From Streptomyces griseoloalbus (GTDB lineage Bacteria; Actinomycetota; Actinomycetes; Streptomycetales; Streptomycetaceae): a stretch of 64,000 nucleotides of DNA. Location of the stretch: contig BMUD01000029.1 of NCBI GenBank assembly GCA_014650015.1, forward strand, positions 25,747 through 89,746. Direction: 5' to 3'. Of this stretch, positions 49,497 to 58,410 are shown in pieces. A model generated the notes under the pieces. It was not told the DNA's origin. It saw only the letters and a program-made list of their open reading frames with translations, and did no database searches. A program made the translations under genes and the position numbers. Position 1 is the first letter of the stretch. Each line of letters starts with the position of its first letter.

Positions 49497-49524
49497 ACTA
49501 TTGCAAGCAGGTGCTTGCAATAGT
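49497..49524. promoter_or_regulatory. 28-base perfect palindrome upstream of the XRE regulator gene
   Basis: Two 13-base arms, ACTATTGCAAGCA and TGCTTGCAATAGT, are perfect complements around a central GG. It ends 25 bases before the ATG of the XRE regulator and overlaps a possible -10 TAGTTA. A strong candidate for autoregulation. Confidence 0.78.
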
Positions 49525-49549
49525 TAGCGCGTTGGGGCAGGGTGGAGGC

Positions 49550-50149
49550 ATGGCATCGCTGAACGTCGGCAATCTCGGTGAGTATCTGCGCGAGCAGCGG
49601 CGCAGCGCGCAGCTGTCGCTGCGGCAGCTCGCCGACGCCGCCGGGGTGTCCAATCCGTATCTCAGCCAGATCGAGCGCGGGCTGCGCAAGCCGAGCGCGG
49701 AGGTGTTGCAGCAGGTCGCCAAGGCGCTGCGGATCTCCGCCGAGACGCTGTACGTCCGGGCCGGCATCCTCGACGCGGAGCGGGACGGGGAGGAGCGCCG
49801 GCGGGAGGGGACGACGCGGGCCGTGCTGCTCGCCGACCCCACGCTGACCGAACGTCAGAAGCAGGTGCTGCTCCAGATCTACGAGTCCTTCCGCAAGGAG
49901 AACGGGTTTGGGGCCGCCGGGGACGGTGAGGCGACGGACGGGGATCACGGGACCCTCGAGGTCGATGAGGCCGACGAGGTGACCGGGGTCCCGGAGGTCG
50001 CCGTCGACGGGAGTGACCGCTCGGTGGACGCCCCGGACGGCGGTGCCGGGATAGCCGGGCGCCGTACGGCCGACGGCGGTACGTCGGGCAGGCCCCGCCC
50101 CCGCGCGGCCGGCGGCAGCGACACCGATCCGCGGCAGACCGCCGGCTGA
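49550..50149 (+). CDS. XRE family DNA-binding regulator
   Basis: A 199-residue protein. The helix-turn-helix is EYLREQRRSAQLSLRQLADA, AGVSNPYLSQIERGLRKPSA and LQQVAKALRISAETLYVRAG. A conserved helical segment TERQKQVLLQIYESFRKENG follows, then an acidic, low-complexity tail of about 75 residues. The ATG follows GGTGGAGGC. A 28-base palindrome just upstream is the likely binding site. Such regulators are widespread in Streptomyces; the next gene, an HBHA-like protein, is a possible target. Confidence 0.9.
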   Translation: MASLNVGNLGEYLREQRRSAQLSLRQLADAAGVSNPYLSQIERGLRKPSAEVLQQVAKALRISAETLYVRAGILDAERDGEERRREGTTRAVLLADPTLTERQKQVLLQIYESFRKENGFGAAGDGEATDGDHGTLEVDEADEVTGVPEVAVDGSDRSVDAPDGGAGIAGRRTADGGTSGRPRPRAAGGSDTDPRQTAG

Positions 50150-50226
50150 GCCGGACCGGGGCACCGGCCGCCCGCCGTGGATCACACACAACCCTCAGCC
50201 GAAACGAATCCGGGAGGACCATTACC

Positions 50227-50835
50227 ATGGCCATCACCGACGACCTGCGCAAGACCTTCAGCGACCCGACCCCGCTCTACTTCGCCGCCGGCACCGCCGA
50301 CCTCGCGTTGCAGCAGGCCAAGAAGGTGCCGGCCCTGGTGGAGCAGCTGCGCACCGAGGCCCCGGCCCGTATCGAGGCCGTCCGCAACACCGACCCCAAG
50401 GCCGTCCAGGAGCGGGCGACCGTCCGGGTCCGGGAGACGCAGGAAACCCTGCAGACCAAGGTCGGCGAGCTCATCGGCGGGCTCGACACCGACCTGAAGA
50501 AGCTCGGTGAGTCCGCCCAGGACCTCGCGCTGCGCGGGGTGGGCGTCGCCGCCGAGTACGCGGTCAAGGCCCGGGAGGCCTATGAGAAGGTCGCGGAGCA
50601 CGGCGAGCAGGCCGTGAAGACCTGGCGCGGCGAGGCCGCCGAGAGCATCGAGGACATCGCCGTGGCCGTCGAGCCCCCGGCCGAGCCGAAGCCCGCGCCC
50701 CGGCCCGAGCCGGTCGAGGCCGCGGACGACAAGCCCGCCGGGACCGCCGCCGAGGCTGCCGCGGCGAAGCCCGCCGCCAAGAAGGCCCCGGTGCGCAAGA
50801 ACACCGCGAAGAAGACGATCCCGCCCGCGAAGTAG
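50227..50835 (+). CDS. Heparin-binding haemagglutinin-like protein
   Basis: A 202-residue protein with the layout of mycobacterial HbhA: a long alpha-helical coiled region (PLYFAAGTADLALQQAKKVP to about residue 140) and a C-terminal tail rich in Lys, Ala and Pro (AAKPAAKKAPVRKNTAKK). In mycobacteria the tail binds heparan sulfate and the protein sits at the cell surface; in a soil organism the role may be surface binding or cell aggregation. No signal peptide is visible. A terminator follows 16 bases after the stop. Confidence 0.82.
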   Translation: MAITDDLRKTFSDPTPLYFAAGTADLALQQAKKVPALVEQLRTEAPARIEAVRNTDPKAVQERATVRVRETQETLQTKVGELIGGLDTDLKKLGESAQDLALRGVGVAAEYAVKAREAYEKVAEHGEQAVKTWRGEAAESIEDIAVAVEPPAEPKPAPRPEPVEAADDKPAGTAAEAAAAKPAAKKAPVRKNTAKKTIPPAK

Positions 50836-50850
50836 GCGCCGGGCGGGGTA

Positions 50851-50883
50851 ACGGGCCGGGCACTTACGCGGTGCCCGGCCCGT
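50851..50883 (+). terminator. Terminator after the HBHA-like gene
   Basis: Perfect 13-base stem, ACGGGCCGGGCAC and GTGCCCGGCCCGT, with a seven-base loop. Confidence 0.85.
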
Positions 50884-50945
50884 TCCCCTGATAGCCGACC
50901 GGCGTATGCGGGTACGGTGACGGCGAAGAGGACAAGCCGATTCGG

Positions 50946-51299
50946 GTGGTGGACGTTGTGCTGATGCAGGGCTTCGCGGGGTTCATGTGGCTGCTGAGCA
51001 TGGCCCTGATCGTTTTCAGCGGCTTCGCGCTGATCGACGCCGCCACGCGCCGTGAGGACGCCTATCGCGCCGCCGACAAGCAGACCAAGCCCTTCTGGCT
51101 GATCATCCTCGCCATCGCCTTCGTGGTGAACCTGATCTTCAACATCCTGTCGTTCCTGCCGATCATCGGCCTGATCGCGACCATCGTGTACATGGTCGAC
51201 GTGCGCCCGGCCCTCCGCGGCCTCCCCGGCGGCGGCCGCAGCAGCCGCAGGGGCTCCAGCAGCGACGGCCCGTACGGCCCCTGGAACGGCGGCAGGTAG
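50946..51299 (+). CDS. DUF2516 family membrane protein
   Basis: A 117-residue protein with three membrane segments: MWLLSMALIVFSGFALIDAA, FWLIILAIAFVVNLIFNIL and LPIIGLIATIVYMVDVRPAL. A glycine/serine/arginine-rich tail follows. The ALIDAATRREDAYRAADKQT loop is typical of DUF2516, an actinobacterial family of unknown function. The start may be GTG 50946 or the GTG that follows four codons later. Confidence 0.85.
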   Translation: MVDVVLMQGFAGFMWLLSMALIVFSGFALIDAATRREDAYRAADKQTKPFWLIILAIAFVVNLIFNILSFLPIIGLIATIVYMVDVRPALRGLPGGGRSSRRGSSSDGPYGPWNGGR

Positions 51300-51318
51300 G
51301 AACGCGGCGCGCCGCCGC

Positions 51319-52686
51319 TCAGACCCCGCGGTCCAGCAGCAGCACCGCCACGTCGTCCGTCAGCTCTCCCCCGTTGAGGTCCCGGACCTCGTTGACGGCG
51401 GTCCGCAGCAGCTCCTCACCGCGCAGACCCTCGGAGAGCTGGCGGCGGATCATCTCGACCATGCCGTCCTGGCCGAGCCGCTCCCCGGTGTCGCCGACCC
51501 GGCCCTCGATCAGGCCGTCGGTGTAGAGCATCAGACTCCACTCGGCACCCAGCTCCACCTGCGTCCGCGGCCAGCGGGCGCCCGGCAGCAGCCCGAGCGC
51601 CGGGCCGTTGTTGTCGTACGGCAGCAGCCGCGCCGGCAGGCCCGGGCGGGCCAGCAGCGGCGAGGGGTGGCCCGCCAGGCACAGGCCCGCCCGGCGGCCG
51701 TCCGGCGCGATGTCCACCGTGCACAGGGTCGCGAAGATCTCGTCGTCCGCCCGTTCGTGCTCCAGCACCTCCTGCAACGTGCCCAGCAGCTGGTCCCCGC
51801 ACAGCCCCGCCAGGGTCAGCGCACGCCAGGCGATGCGCAGCTCCACGCCGAGGGCGGCCTCGTCCGGGCCGTGCCCGCAGACGTCACCGATCATGGCGTG
51901 CACGGTGCCGTCCGGGGTGCGGACGACGTCGTAGAAGTCGCCGCCGAGCAGGGCCCGTGAGCGACCGGGGCGGTAGCGGGCGGCGAAGCGCAGCGGGGAG
52001 CCGTCCAGCAGCGGCGTCGGCAGCAGACCACGCTCCAGGCGGGCGTTCTCCTGGGCGCGGAGCCTGCCCTCGGCGAGCCGTCGCTCGGCGGAGTCGGACC
52101 GCTTGCGTTCCACCGCGTACCGGATCGCCCGGCTCAGCAGCCGGCCGTCCAGCTCGTCGCGGACGAGGTAGTCCTGGGCGCCCACCCGTACCGCCGCCGC
52201 GCCGCGCTCGGCGTCGTCGGCCCCGGTGAGGGCGAGGACGGCGTGCCGGGGCGCGAGCTCCAGTACGTGCTTGAGCACGGCGAGCTCGTCGTCACCGTCG
52301 CCCGCCCGGCCCGGCGCGGGCAGGGCGAGGTCCAGCAGGATGCAGTGGACGTCGTCGGTGAGCAGCCGCTCGGCCTCGGTGAGGTTGCGGGCGGTGCGGA
52401 CGCGGATCGGCTTGCCGGACTGGTCGAGCAGGTCCGGCACGATCGGCGAGCCGCCCGGATCGTCCTCGATCAGCAGCAGCGTGAGGTTGGTGTGGGCGGT
52501 CGGCTCGGCCTTGTCCGGCGTGGTCGTGGCCCGGTCCGTGGTGTTCTCGGACGGGTCCGCCGCGCGAGGGGCCGTCGTCCGGGCCTCCGAGGAGTCCTGG
52601 GCGGAGCCGCCGTTCGGTGGGGCGGCCGGCGCCTGACCACTTTCCGCGGCCGGGATCGCTCTCTGCCGCGGTATGGGTACGGGCAT
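51319..52686 (-). CDS. Receiver-domain PP2C phosphatase (RsbU/SpoIIE type)
   Basis: A 455-residue cytoplasmic protein. After a disordered 65-residue lead comes a response-regulator receiver (LTLLLIEDDPGG, CILLDLALPAPG with the phospho-acceptor aspartate, VLALTGADD, QDYLVRDELDG), a coiled linker, and a PP2C domain with GGDFYDVV, MIGDVCGHGPDEA and ELTDDVAVLLLDR, the metal-binding aspartates. Such proteins dephosphorylate anti-anti-sigma factors and so release sigma factors of the SigB type. ATG at 52686 follows GGGAAGGAACCCGGAACC. No kinase is adjacent. Confidence 0.91.
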   Translation of the reverse strand: MPVPIPRQRAIPAAESGQAPAAPPNGGSAQDSSEARTTAPRAADPSENTTDRATTTPDKAEPTAHTNLTLLLIEDDPGGSPIVPDLLDQSGKPIRVRTARNLTEAERLLTDDVHCILLDLALPAPGRAGDGDDELAVLKHVLELAPRHAVLALTGADDAERGAAAVRVGAQDYLVRDELDGRLLSRAIRYAVERKRSDSAERRLAEGRLRAQENARLERGLLPTPLLDGSPLRFAARYRPGRSRALLGGDFYDVVRTPDGTVHAMIGDVCGHGPDEAALGVELRIAWRALTLAGLCGDQLLGTLQEVLEHERADDEIFATLCTVDIAPDGRRAGLCLAGHPSPLLARPGLPARLLPYDNNGPALGLLPGARWPRTQVELGAEWSLMLYTDGLIEGRVGDTGERLGQDGMVEMIRRQLSEGLRGEELLRTAVNEVRDLNGGELTDDVAVLLLDRGV

Positions 52687-53040
52687 GGTTCCGGGTTCCT
52701 TCCCTCCCCCCGAGGGCACGGTGGGGGCCGGGGCCTGTCGCACAGACCCGGGGATCGTGGCCTTCCCCGAGCTCACACCGCGGGTGCGAGCGGGGGACGC
52801 CCCCTTCGAACGGGGACCATAGCGGTTGCCGGCGCCGCAACGGAATGGTGTGAACCACGTCGCCCGGCCATCAGCCACTGTCATATGCCGCGATTGCTAC
52901 CGCAGTTGGACAGGCCGATGATGCCGCCGGAATGACGAACGTCACGTCCGCAGGGTGTTTGGCCGCAAGATCCACGTGCGCTGGGTCACGTGGCCCATGT
53001 CACCGGGCCGTTGAGCGGACCGGACGGCGCCGCCCGCGGG
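52687..53040. other. Intergenic region upstream of the PP2C phosphatase
   Basis: About 350 bases between two minus-strand genes. It should hold the phosphatase promoter and the end of the NlpC/P60 transcript. CACGTGCGCTGGGTCACGTG near 52973 has paired CACGTG sites. No gene recognised. Confidence 0.45.
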
Positions 53041-54168
53041 TCAGTTCGCGTCCGCGTCCGCCGCGTCCTGTGCGCCGCCCGCCCCGGTGCCCGGGTCCGG
53101 CCGGACCACCCCGAGAATCGGCATCGACCCGGCCCCCGCGAGCGTCACCGCCCGCCCGGGACGCGGGGCGTGCACGATGGCGCCGTCCCCCACGTACATC
53201 CCGACATGGCTGGCGTCGTCGAAGTAGATGACGAGGTCGCCGGGCCGCATCTCCCTGATGTCGACGCGCTCGAGCTGTCTCCACTGCGCCTGCGAAGTGC
53301 GCGGGATGCCCCGTCCGGCCGATATCCAGGCCTGCGAGGTCAGTCCTGAGCAGTCGTACGTCTTCGGGCCCTCGGCGCCCCACTGGTACGGCTTTCCGAT
53401 CTGCGCGGTGGCGTACGCGACGGCCTTCCTGCCCCGCTCTGTCGCCTTGCCGCTGATGTCGTCGAGGATGCCGGAGCTCAGCCATGTGCTCTGTGCCTCG
53501 TCGGCGGCCTGCTGCTCCAGCCGGGCCAGGCGCTCCTTCTCCTCCTTCTCCAGCTCGGACTCGACCTTCTCGGCCGCCTCGATCTGCTTCTCGATGCTCT
53601 TCTGCGCCTTGGCCTTGGCCTCGCGTCCGGCCTCCAGCTTCTTCCACTGGGCGTCGGCGTCCCGCGCGTACTGCTCCAAGTCCTGCTGGGTGCGGGTCAT
53701 TTCCCCGAGGAGGCCGTTGGTGGCGTGCTGGCCCTGCCGCACCCGGCCCGCTCCGTCGAGGAACTCCTGCGGATCGTCGCTCAGCATCAGATGGGCCTCG
53801 GGCGGCAGCCCGCCGCCGCGGTACTGGGCGGCGGCCGCGGCGCCCGCGCGGGCGTTCAACTCGGCCAGCCTCTCCCGGCCCTTGGCGATCTTCTTCGCCA
53901 GCCGGTCGATCTCGGCGGACTGCTGCTCCGCCTTTTCCTCGGCGGCGTTGTACGCGTCGGTGGCGACGGCCGCCGCGCGGTAGAGCTTGTCGAGCTTCTT
54001 GCGTACGGCTTCGAGGTCCTTGTCGGCCGGGACGCTCACGCCGGGAGCCGCGCTCGGGGGCGGCGGGGGAGTGGGAGCCGCGAACGCCGTGCCGGGCACC
54101 GCCAGCACGGTGACCGCACAGACCACGGTCACGGCTGCCGTGAGCCATCCGCGCTTGCCCGTCCCCAT
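53041..54168 (-). CDS. Secreted NlpC/P60 peptidoglycan endopeptidase
   Basis: A 375-residue exported enzyme. A signal peptide ends at about residue 30 (VPGTAFAAP). Residues 48-225 form long coiled coils (DLEAVRKKLDKLYRAAAVAT and EKVESELEKEEKERLARLEQ), which hold the enzyme inactive or position it in related RipA/PcsB proteins. The NlpC/P60 domain holds Cys273 in YDCSGLTSQAW, His321 in ASHVGMYVGDG and His333 in IVHAPRPG. It cleaves stem peptides of peptidoglycan. An imperfect palindrome TTAACCGTCGGTAA lies about 18 bases upstream of its ATG. Confidence 0.93.
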   Translation of the reverse strand: MGTGKRGWLTAAVTVVCAVTVLAVPGTAFAAPTPPPPPSAAPGVSVPADKDLEAVRKKLDKLYRAAAVATDAYNAAEEKAEQQSAEIDRLAKKIAKGRERLAELNARAGAAAAAQYRGGGLPPEAHLMLSDDPQEFLDGAGRVRQGQHATNGLLGEMTRTQQDLEQYARDADAQWKKLEAGREAKAKAQKSIEKQIEAAEKVESELEKEEKERLARLEQQAADEAQSTWLSSGILDDISGKATERGRKAVAYATAQIGKPYQWGAEGPKTYDCSGLTSQAWISAGRGIPRTSQAQWRQLERVDIREMRPGDLVIYFDDASHVGMYVGDGAIVHAPRPGRAVTLAGAGSMPILGVVRPDPGTGAGGAQDAADADAN

Positions 54169-54467
54169 GACTGCACCCCCAACTGATTAACCGTCGGTAA
54201 CATTCGGTCGCCCGGGGGATGCTGCCATGCCGACGCGCGAAACGACAGAGGGAGTACTTCCCGCTTCTCCCCGCCCGGCAATCCCCGGCATGACGATCAC
54301 CCTGCCCGATGTGACGAACGGCTCGTGGAGATCGTTCCCGTCGACCTGGTTCGTACGGAGTCGTCCCGAGCCGGCGGGGGTGTCCCGATTCGTCGGGGTG
54401 TCCCGAGGTGTCCGGAACCGTTTTCGGCGCGCCACCGCCCCGCCCCCGCCCCGCCCTCGGTGCCGCC

Positions 54468-55322
54468 TCAGCGGCGGGGCGCCAACGCCTCCCAGCGCAG
54501 CGTGACTTCCCCCTGCCGCCACCGCGTCGGCCCGTCCGCCACCGGCCAGTCGGCCGTGAGGTCGCGCACCGCCCGGATCCAGCGCTGCCGGGCGCCGTAC
54601 GAGGCGTAGGGCGCGGCGGCCGCCCAGGCGCGGTCGAAGTCGCGCAGGAAGGCGTGCACCGGCTCGCCGGGGACATTGCGGTGGATGAGCGCCTTCGGGA
54701 GACGTTCGGCCAGGTCGGAGGGGCGTTCCAGTGAGCCGAGCCGGGTCGCGAAGGTGACGGTGCGCGGCCCTTCCGGTCCGAGCGCGACCCACACGTGCCG
54801 GCGCCCGATCTCGTCGCAGGTCCCCTCGACCAGCAGCCCGCCGCGCGAGCCCGTCGCCGGGTCGGCCGGGGCGAGCCGCGCGCACAGCCGCCGCCACACG
54901 GCGGCGACCTCGGCCTCGTCGTACTGGCGCAGCACGTTCGCCGCGCGGACGAGCAGCGGCCGTCCCGGGACGGGGATCTCGAAGCCGCCGTGGCGGAAGA
55001 CCAGGCCCTCGCGCTCGTACGGCCGTGCCGCCGCCACCCGGGACGGTTCGATCTCGACGCCCGCCACGCGCGCGCGTGGCGCCACGGCGCGCAGCCGGTG
55101 CAGCAGTTCGACCGCCGTCCAGGGAGCCGCGCCGTACCCCAGGTCGACGGCGACGGGATCCTCCGCGCGGCGCAGTTCCGCGCCGTGCGCGGCCGCGATC
55201 CAGCGGTCCATGCGGCGCAGCCGGTTGGGGTTGGTCGTCCCGCGCGTCACCGTGCCCACGACGGGGGTCCTCCCGCTCGAACGAAGCCGAGAGTGGGGGA
55301 GGAGGGCGGCGCGGACTGTCAT
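54468..55322 (-). CDS. Class I SAM-dependent methyltransferase-like protein
   Basis: Reading from the ATG at 55322 gives 284 residues. PVAVDLGYGAAPWTAVELLH is the SAM-binding motif I, and VAGVEIEPSRV the second strand. The conserved body starts at TRGTTNPNRLRRMDRWIAAA. The first 24 residues are encoded largely by a copy of a dispersed hairpin repeat (55263-55302), so the true start may be the GTG at 55250. No substrate is evident. It is divergent from mshA. Confidence 0.78.
   Translation of the reverse strand: MTVRAALLPHSRLRSSGRTPVVGTVTRGTTNPNRLRRMDRWIAAAHGAELRRAEDPVAVDLGYGAAPWTAVELLHRLRAVAPRARVAGVEIEPSRVAAARPYEREGLVFRHGGFEIPVPGRPLLVRAANVLRQYDEAEVAAVWRRLCARLAPADPATGSRGGLLVEGTCDEIGRRHVWVALGPEGPRTVTFATRLGSLERPSDLAERLPKALIHRNVPGEPVHAFLRDFDRAWAAAAPYASYGARQRWIRAVRDLTADWPVADGPTRWRQGEVTLRWEALAPRR
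55263..55302. repeat. Dispersed hairpin element, copy 2
   Basis: G5-TCCTCCC then GCTCGAACGAAGCCGAGAGT then G5-AGG: the same element as at 18509-18549 with three or four changes. Here it lies within, or just before, the methyltransferase coding start. Confidence 0.75.
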
Positions 55323-55403
55323 ACGCACGAGGGTAAGGGGGTACCCGCGCGGAGTGCTGCGTACTGCCGACGGCGCCGGTGCCGCCACGCACCGCATCTC
55401 GAA

Positions 55404-55440
55404 CGGTTGAGCGACAACCGGTAATGTTTCGGTAAATACC
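55404..55440 (+). promoter_or_regulatory. Inverted and direct repeats upstream of mshA
   Basis: CGGTTG-AGCGA-CAACCG (55404-55420) is a perfect inverted repeat. It is followed by CGGTAATGTTTCGGTAAATA, an 11-base-period direct repeat of CGGTAA. Possible operator or promoter elements of mshA or the divergent methyltransferase. Confidence 0.45.
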
Positions 55441-55459
55441 CGAACCGGAGAGGCCGTCC

Positions 55460-55488
55460 GGAAATTGGAACGGGTCCTTCCGGTGTTG
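55460..55488 (+). promoter_or_regulatory. Possible SigR-type promoter of mshA
   Basis: GGAAAT at 55460-55465 is followed after 19 bases by GTTG, close to the GGAAT-N18-19-GTT pattern of the thiol-stress sigma factor SigR. mshA of S. coelicolor is known to be SigR-controlled. The extra A in the -35 element makes this tentative. Confidence 0.45.
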
Positions 55489-55548
55489 ATGACCCCGAGG
55501 GCCCGCACACCCTCCGAGAGCCATGCCCGCAGCGAGGAGGAACGCCAC

Positions 55549-56877
55549 GTGAGCCAGTACATCGCGAGGCTCGGGCGGCGCTCCGCCGCATCGCTGCGGC
55601 TTCACCGCAGGCCCCGCCGCGTGGCGATGCTCTCCGTGCACACCTCCCCGCTCCACCAGCCGGGCACCGGCGACGCGGGCGGCATGAACGTCTACATCGT
55701 GGAGCTCGCGCAGCGTCTCGCCGCGATCAACATCGAGGTCGAGATCTTCACCCGCGCGACCACCGCCGCCCTCCCGCCCTCCGTCGAACTCGCCCCCGGC
55801 GTCCTGGTCCGGCACGTCGACGCCGGCCCCTACGAGGGCCTCGCCAAGGAGGAGCTGCCCGCCCAGCTGTGCGCCTTCACCCACGGCGTGATGCAGGCCT
55901 GGGCCGGCCACCGGCCCGGCCACTACGACCTGGTCCACTCCCACTACTGGCTCTCCGGCCACGTCGGCTGGCTCGCCGCCCAGCGCTGGGGCGTCCCCCT
56001 GGTGCACGCCATGCACACCATGGCCAAGGTCAAGAACGCCAACCTGGCCGACGGCGACACCCCCGAGCCCGCCGCGCGGGTCATCGGCGAGACCCAGATC
56101 GTCGCCGCCGCCGACCGGCTGATCGCCAACACCGCCGGGGAAGCCGACGAACTCGTACGGCACTACGCGGCCGACCCCGGCAAGGTCGCCGTCGTCCACC
56201 CCGGCGTGAACCTCTCCCGCTTCCGCCCGGCCGACGGCCGCGCCGCCGCGCGGGCCCGCCTCGGCCTGCCGAGGGACGCCCTGATCCCGCTCTTCGCGGG
56301 CCGCATCCAGCCCCTCAAGGCCCCCGACGTCCTCCTCCGCGCGGTGGCCGCCCTGCTCGACGAGCGTCCCGAGCTGCGCTCGCGCCTCTGCGTCCCCGTC
56401 GTCGGCGGCCCCAGCGGCAGCGGGCTCGCCAAGCCGGAGGGGCTGCAGAAGCTCGCCGCGCGGCTCGGCATCGCGGACGTCGTACGGTTCCGCCCGCCCG
56501 TCGGCCAGGAACAGCTCGCGGACTGGTTCCGCGCGGCGTCCGTGCTCGTGATGCCCTCCTACAGCGAGTCCTTCGGTCTGGTCGCCATAGAGGCCCAGGC
56601 CACCGGCACCCCGGTGCTCGCCGCGGCGGTCGGCGGCCTCCCGGTGGCCGTGCGGGACGGGCACACCGGCTTCCTCGTCCAGGGCCACGACCCCGCCGCC
56701 TACGCGCGCGTGCTGCGCGATTTCGCCGACCACCCGCACCTCGCCGACCGCATGGGCGAAGCCGCCGCCCGGCACGCCCAGTCCTTCGGCTGGGACGCCG
56801 CGGCCGCCGCCACGGCCGACGTCTACACGGCCGCGACCCACGCGCACCGCCGTCACGTACGCTCGCACCATGGCTGA
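55549..56877 (+). CDS. mshA: D-inositol-3-phosphate N-acetylglucosaminyltransferase
   Basis: A 442-residue GT-B fold glycosyltransferase (family 4) that joins N-acetylglucosamine from UDP-GlcNAc to inositol 3-phosphate, the first step of mycothiol synthesis. The N-terminal domain shows [20 protein letters not shown], including the GDAGGMNVY loop that binds the acceptor. The donor site holds [16 protein letters not shown] and [23 protein letters not shown] at 55549 was chosen because GGAGG ends eight bases before it; an upstream ATG frame lacks family sequence. It overlaps the YbjN gene by eight bases. Confidence 0.95.
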   Translation: MSQYIARLGRRSAASLRLHRRPRRVAMLSVHTSPLHQPGTGDAGGMNVYIVELAQRLAAINIEVEIFTRATTAALPPSVELAPGVLVRHVDAGPYEGLAKEELPAQLCAFTHGVMQAWAGHRPGHYDLVHSHYWLSGHVGWLAAQRWGVPLVHAMHTMAKVKNANLADGDTPEPAARVIGETQIVAAADRLIANTAGEADELVRHYAADPGKVAVVHPGVNLSRFRPADGRAAARARLGLPRDALIPLFAGRIQPLKAPDVLLRAVAALLDERPELRSRLCVPVVGGPSGSGLAKPEGLQKLAARLGIADVVRFRPPVGQEQLADWFRAASVLVMPSYSESFGLVAIEAQATGTPVLAAAVGGLPVAVRDGHTGFLVQGHDPAAYARVLRDFADHPHLADRMGEAAARHAQSFGWDAAAAATADVYTAATHAHRRHVRSHHG

Positions 56878-57409
56878 CAGGGCAGCGGAAGCGGGACAGC
56901 GGGCGGCGCAGGTCATCGAGGGCGTACTGAAGGACGCCGAGCTCGAGTGGGAGAGCCCCGCGCCGGGCACGTACGTCGTGAAGCTCCCCGGCACCCGCAA
57001 GCTGTCCACGACGGTGTCCCTGATCGCCGGCCGGCACACGCTCAGCCTCAACGCCTTCGTCATCCGCCACCCCGACGAGAACGAGGGAGCCGTCCATCGC
57101 TGGCTCCTGGAGCGCAACCTGAAGCTCTTCGGCGTGAGTTACGCGGTCGACCCGCTCGGCGACATCTACGTCACCGGCCGCCTCCCGCTGCCCGCCGTCA
57201 CCGCGGAGGAGGTCGACCGGCTCCTCGGTCAGGTCCTGGAAGCCGCCGACGGCAGCTTCAACACCCTCCTGGAGCTCGGTTTCGCCTCCGCGATCCGCAA
57301 GGAGTACGCCTGGCGGGTCTCGCGCGGCGAGTCCACCCGGAACCTGGACGCGTTCACACACCTGCTGGAGCGCCCGTCGGAGCAGGCGCAGGACGCGCCG
57401 CGCGACTGA
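56870..57409 (+). CDS. YbjN domain protein
   Basis: A 179-residue cytoplasmic protein. [40 protein letters not shown] and [20 protein letters not shown] fit the YbjN/type III secretion chaperone-like fold. Its ATG lies eight bases inside the end of mshA, so the two are translated together. YbjN proteins affect stress responses in E. coli; in actinobacteria the link to mycothiol is by position only. Confidence 0.88.
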   Translation: MADRAAEAGQRAAQVIEGVLKDAELEWESPAPGTYVVKLPGTRKLSTTVSLIAGRHTLSLNAFVIRHPDENEGAVHRWLLERNLKLFGVSYAVDPLGDIYVTGRLPLPAVTAEEVDRLLGQVLEAADGSFNTLLELGFASAIRKEYAWRVSRGESTRNLDAFTHLLERPSEQAQDAPRD

Positions 57410-57535
57410 CGCGAGGGCGGCTCCGGCGCCGGCCGTGTCCATACGACCGACCAGGCCTTCGATGACGCCGTCGGGCCGGCGAAAGCCCCGCGGGGTGAAG
57501 AGCGCACACCGAGTACCGGATCGCCCGACCGAATG

Positions 57536-58360
57536 TCAGCGGCTCCCGTCGCTCTCGCGGCCACTCCTGCGATACCGGCCCGGCGTGATGCCCACCAACC
57601 TCCTGAAATGACGGGTGAGATGGGCCTGGTCGTAGAACCCGGTGGCGACCGCCACGCCGCTCGGTGACTGCCCCTCCAGCAGCAGCCGGCGGGCCCGGCC
57701 CACCCGGCGGGACATCAGGTACTGGTGCGGGGCGATGCCGTACGCGCCGCTGAACGCCCGTACGAGATGCGCGGGATGGGCGGACAGCAGCGCGCCGGCC
57801 TCCTCCAGGGTGACGCCGTCGACCACCCGCTCGTCGAGCAACGACCGCAGCCGCCGCGCGAGCACGGGGTCCCTCCGGGGCGCGCCGATGACGTCCCGCG
57901 ACCGCAGATGCGCACGCAACCGCTCCCCGACGAGCGTCAGCCGGCTCTCGGCCTCCAGCTCGTCACCGGGCCGCACGAGCGCCGAGTGCACCTGCCCCAC
58001 GCGCAGCCGCAGCAGCGGGTCCCGCAGATCGGGCCGGTCGACGGCGGCCCCGATGAGATCGTCGCCGAGACGGCTGCCGTCGAGGTAGAGCACCCGCTTG
58101 CGGAAGCCGTCGGCGGTGGCGGGAGAGCCGTTGTGGGGGACGTGCGGCGGCAGCAGGGACACCGTGTCGTGCGGGGTGCCGTGCTCGTGCCGGTCGAGGT
58201 CGTACCGTACGGCGCCGTCGTCGACGATGAGCAGCGTCCAGGCGTCGTGGACGTGCATCGGATAGGCGTACTCGGTGAAGCGGGCGTGGAACACCTCGAC
58301 GACGCCCGGGACCCGGGGCCGCCAGGCAGAGACGGTCCGCTCGGAACGCTCCGCGGTCAT
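57536..58360 (-). CDS. AraC family transcriptional regulator
   Basis: A 274-residue protein with an N-terminal cupin-like sensor (VEVFHARFTEYAYPMHVHDA, HEHGTPHDTVSLLPPHVPHN) and a C-terminal double helix-turn-helix (SAHPAHLVRAFSGAYGIAPH and ATGFYDQAHLTRHFRRLVGI). ATG at 58360 was chosen; an upstream in-frame ATG adds five residues. It is divergent by 50 bases from a DUF2000 gene, a pairing I recall as recurrent, so it probably activates it. Confidence 0.91.
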   Translation of the reverse strand: MTAERSERTVSAWRPRVPGVVEVFHARFTEYAYPMHVHDAWTLLIVDDGAVRYDLDRHEHGTPHDTVSLLPPHVPHNGSPATADGFRKRVLYLDGSRLGDDLIGAAVDRPDLRDPLLRLRVGQVHSALVRPGDELEAESRLTLVGERLRAHLRSRDVIGAPRRDPVLARRLRSLLDERVVDGVTLEEAGALLSAHPAHLVRAFSGAYGIAPHQYLMSRRVGRARRLLLEGQSPSGVAVATGFYDQAHLTRHFRRLVGITPGRYRRSGRESDGSR

Positions 58361-58410
58361 GCAAACAACGTACAAGACGCCGACGTGCCCGGACCGGCAG
58401 TCTCGGGGCC

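Noticed and set aside
54176-54330. c-di-AMP (ydaO-type) riboswitch before the NlpC/P60 gene, as found at other Streptomyces wall hydrolases
   Set aside because: I could not find the conserved paired core; only an imperfect palindrome is present.
54187-57117. 976-codon minus-strand open frame over mshA
   Set aside because: Antisense shadow; mshA and YbjN on the other strand carry all family motifs.
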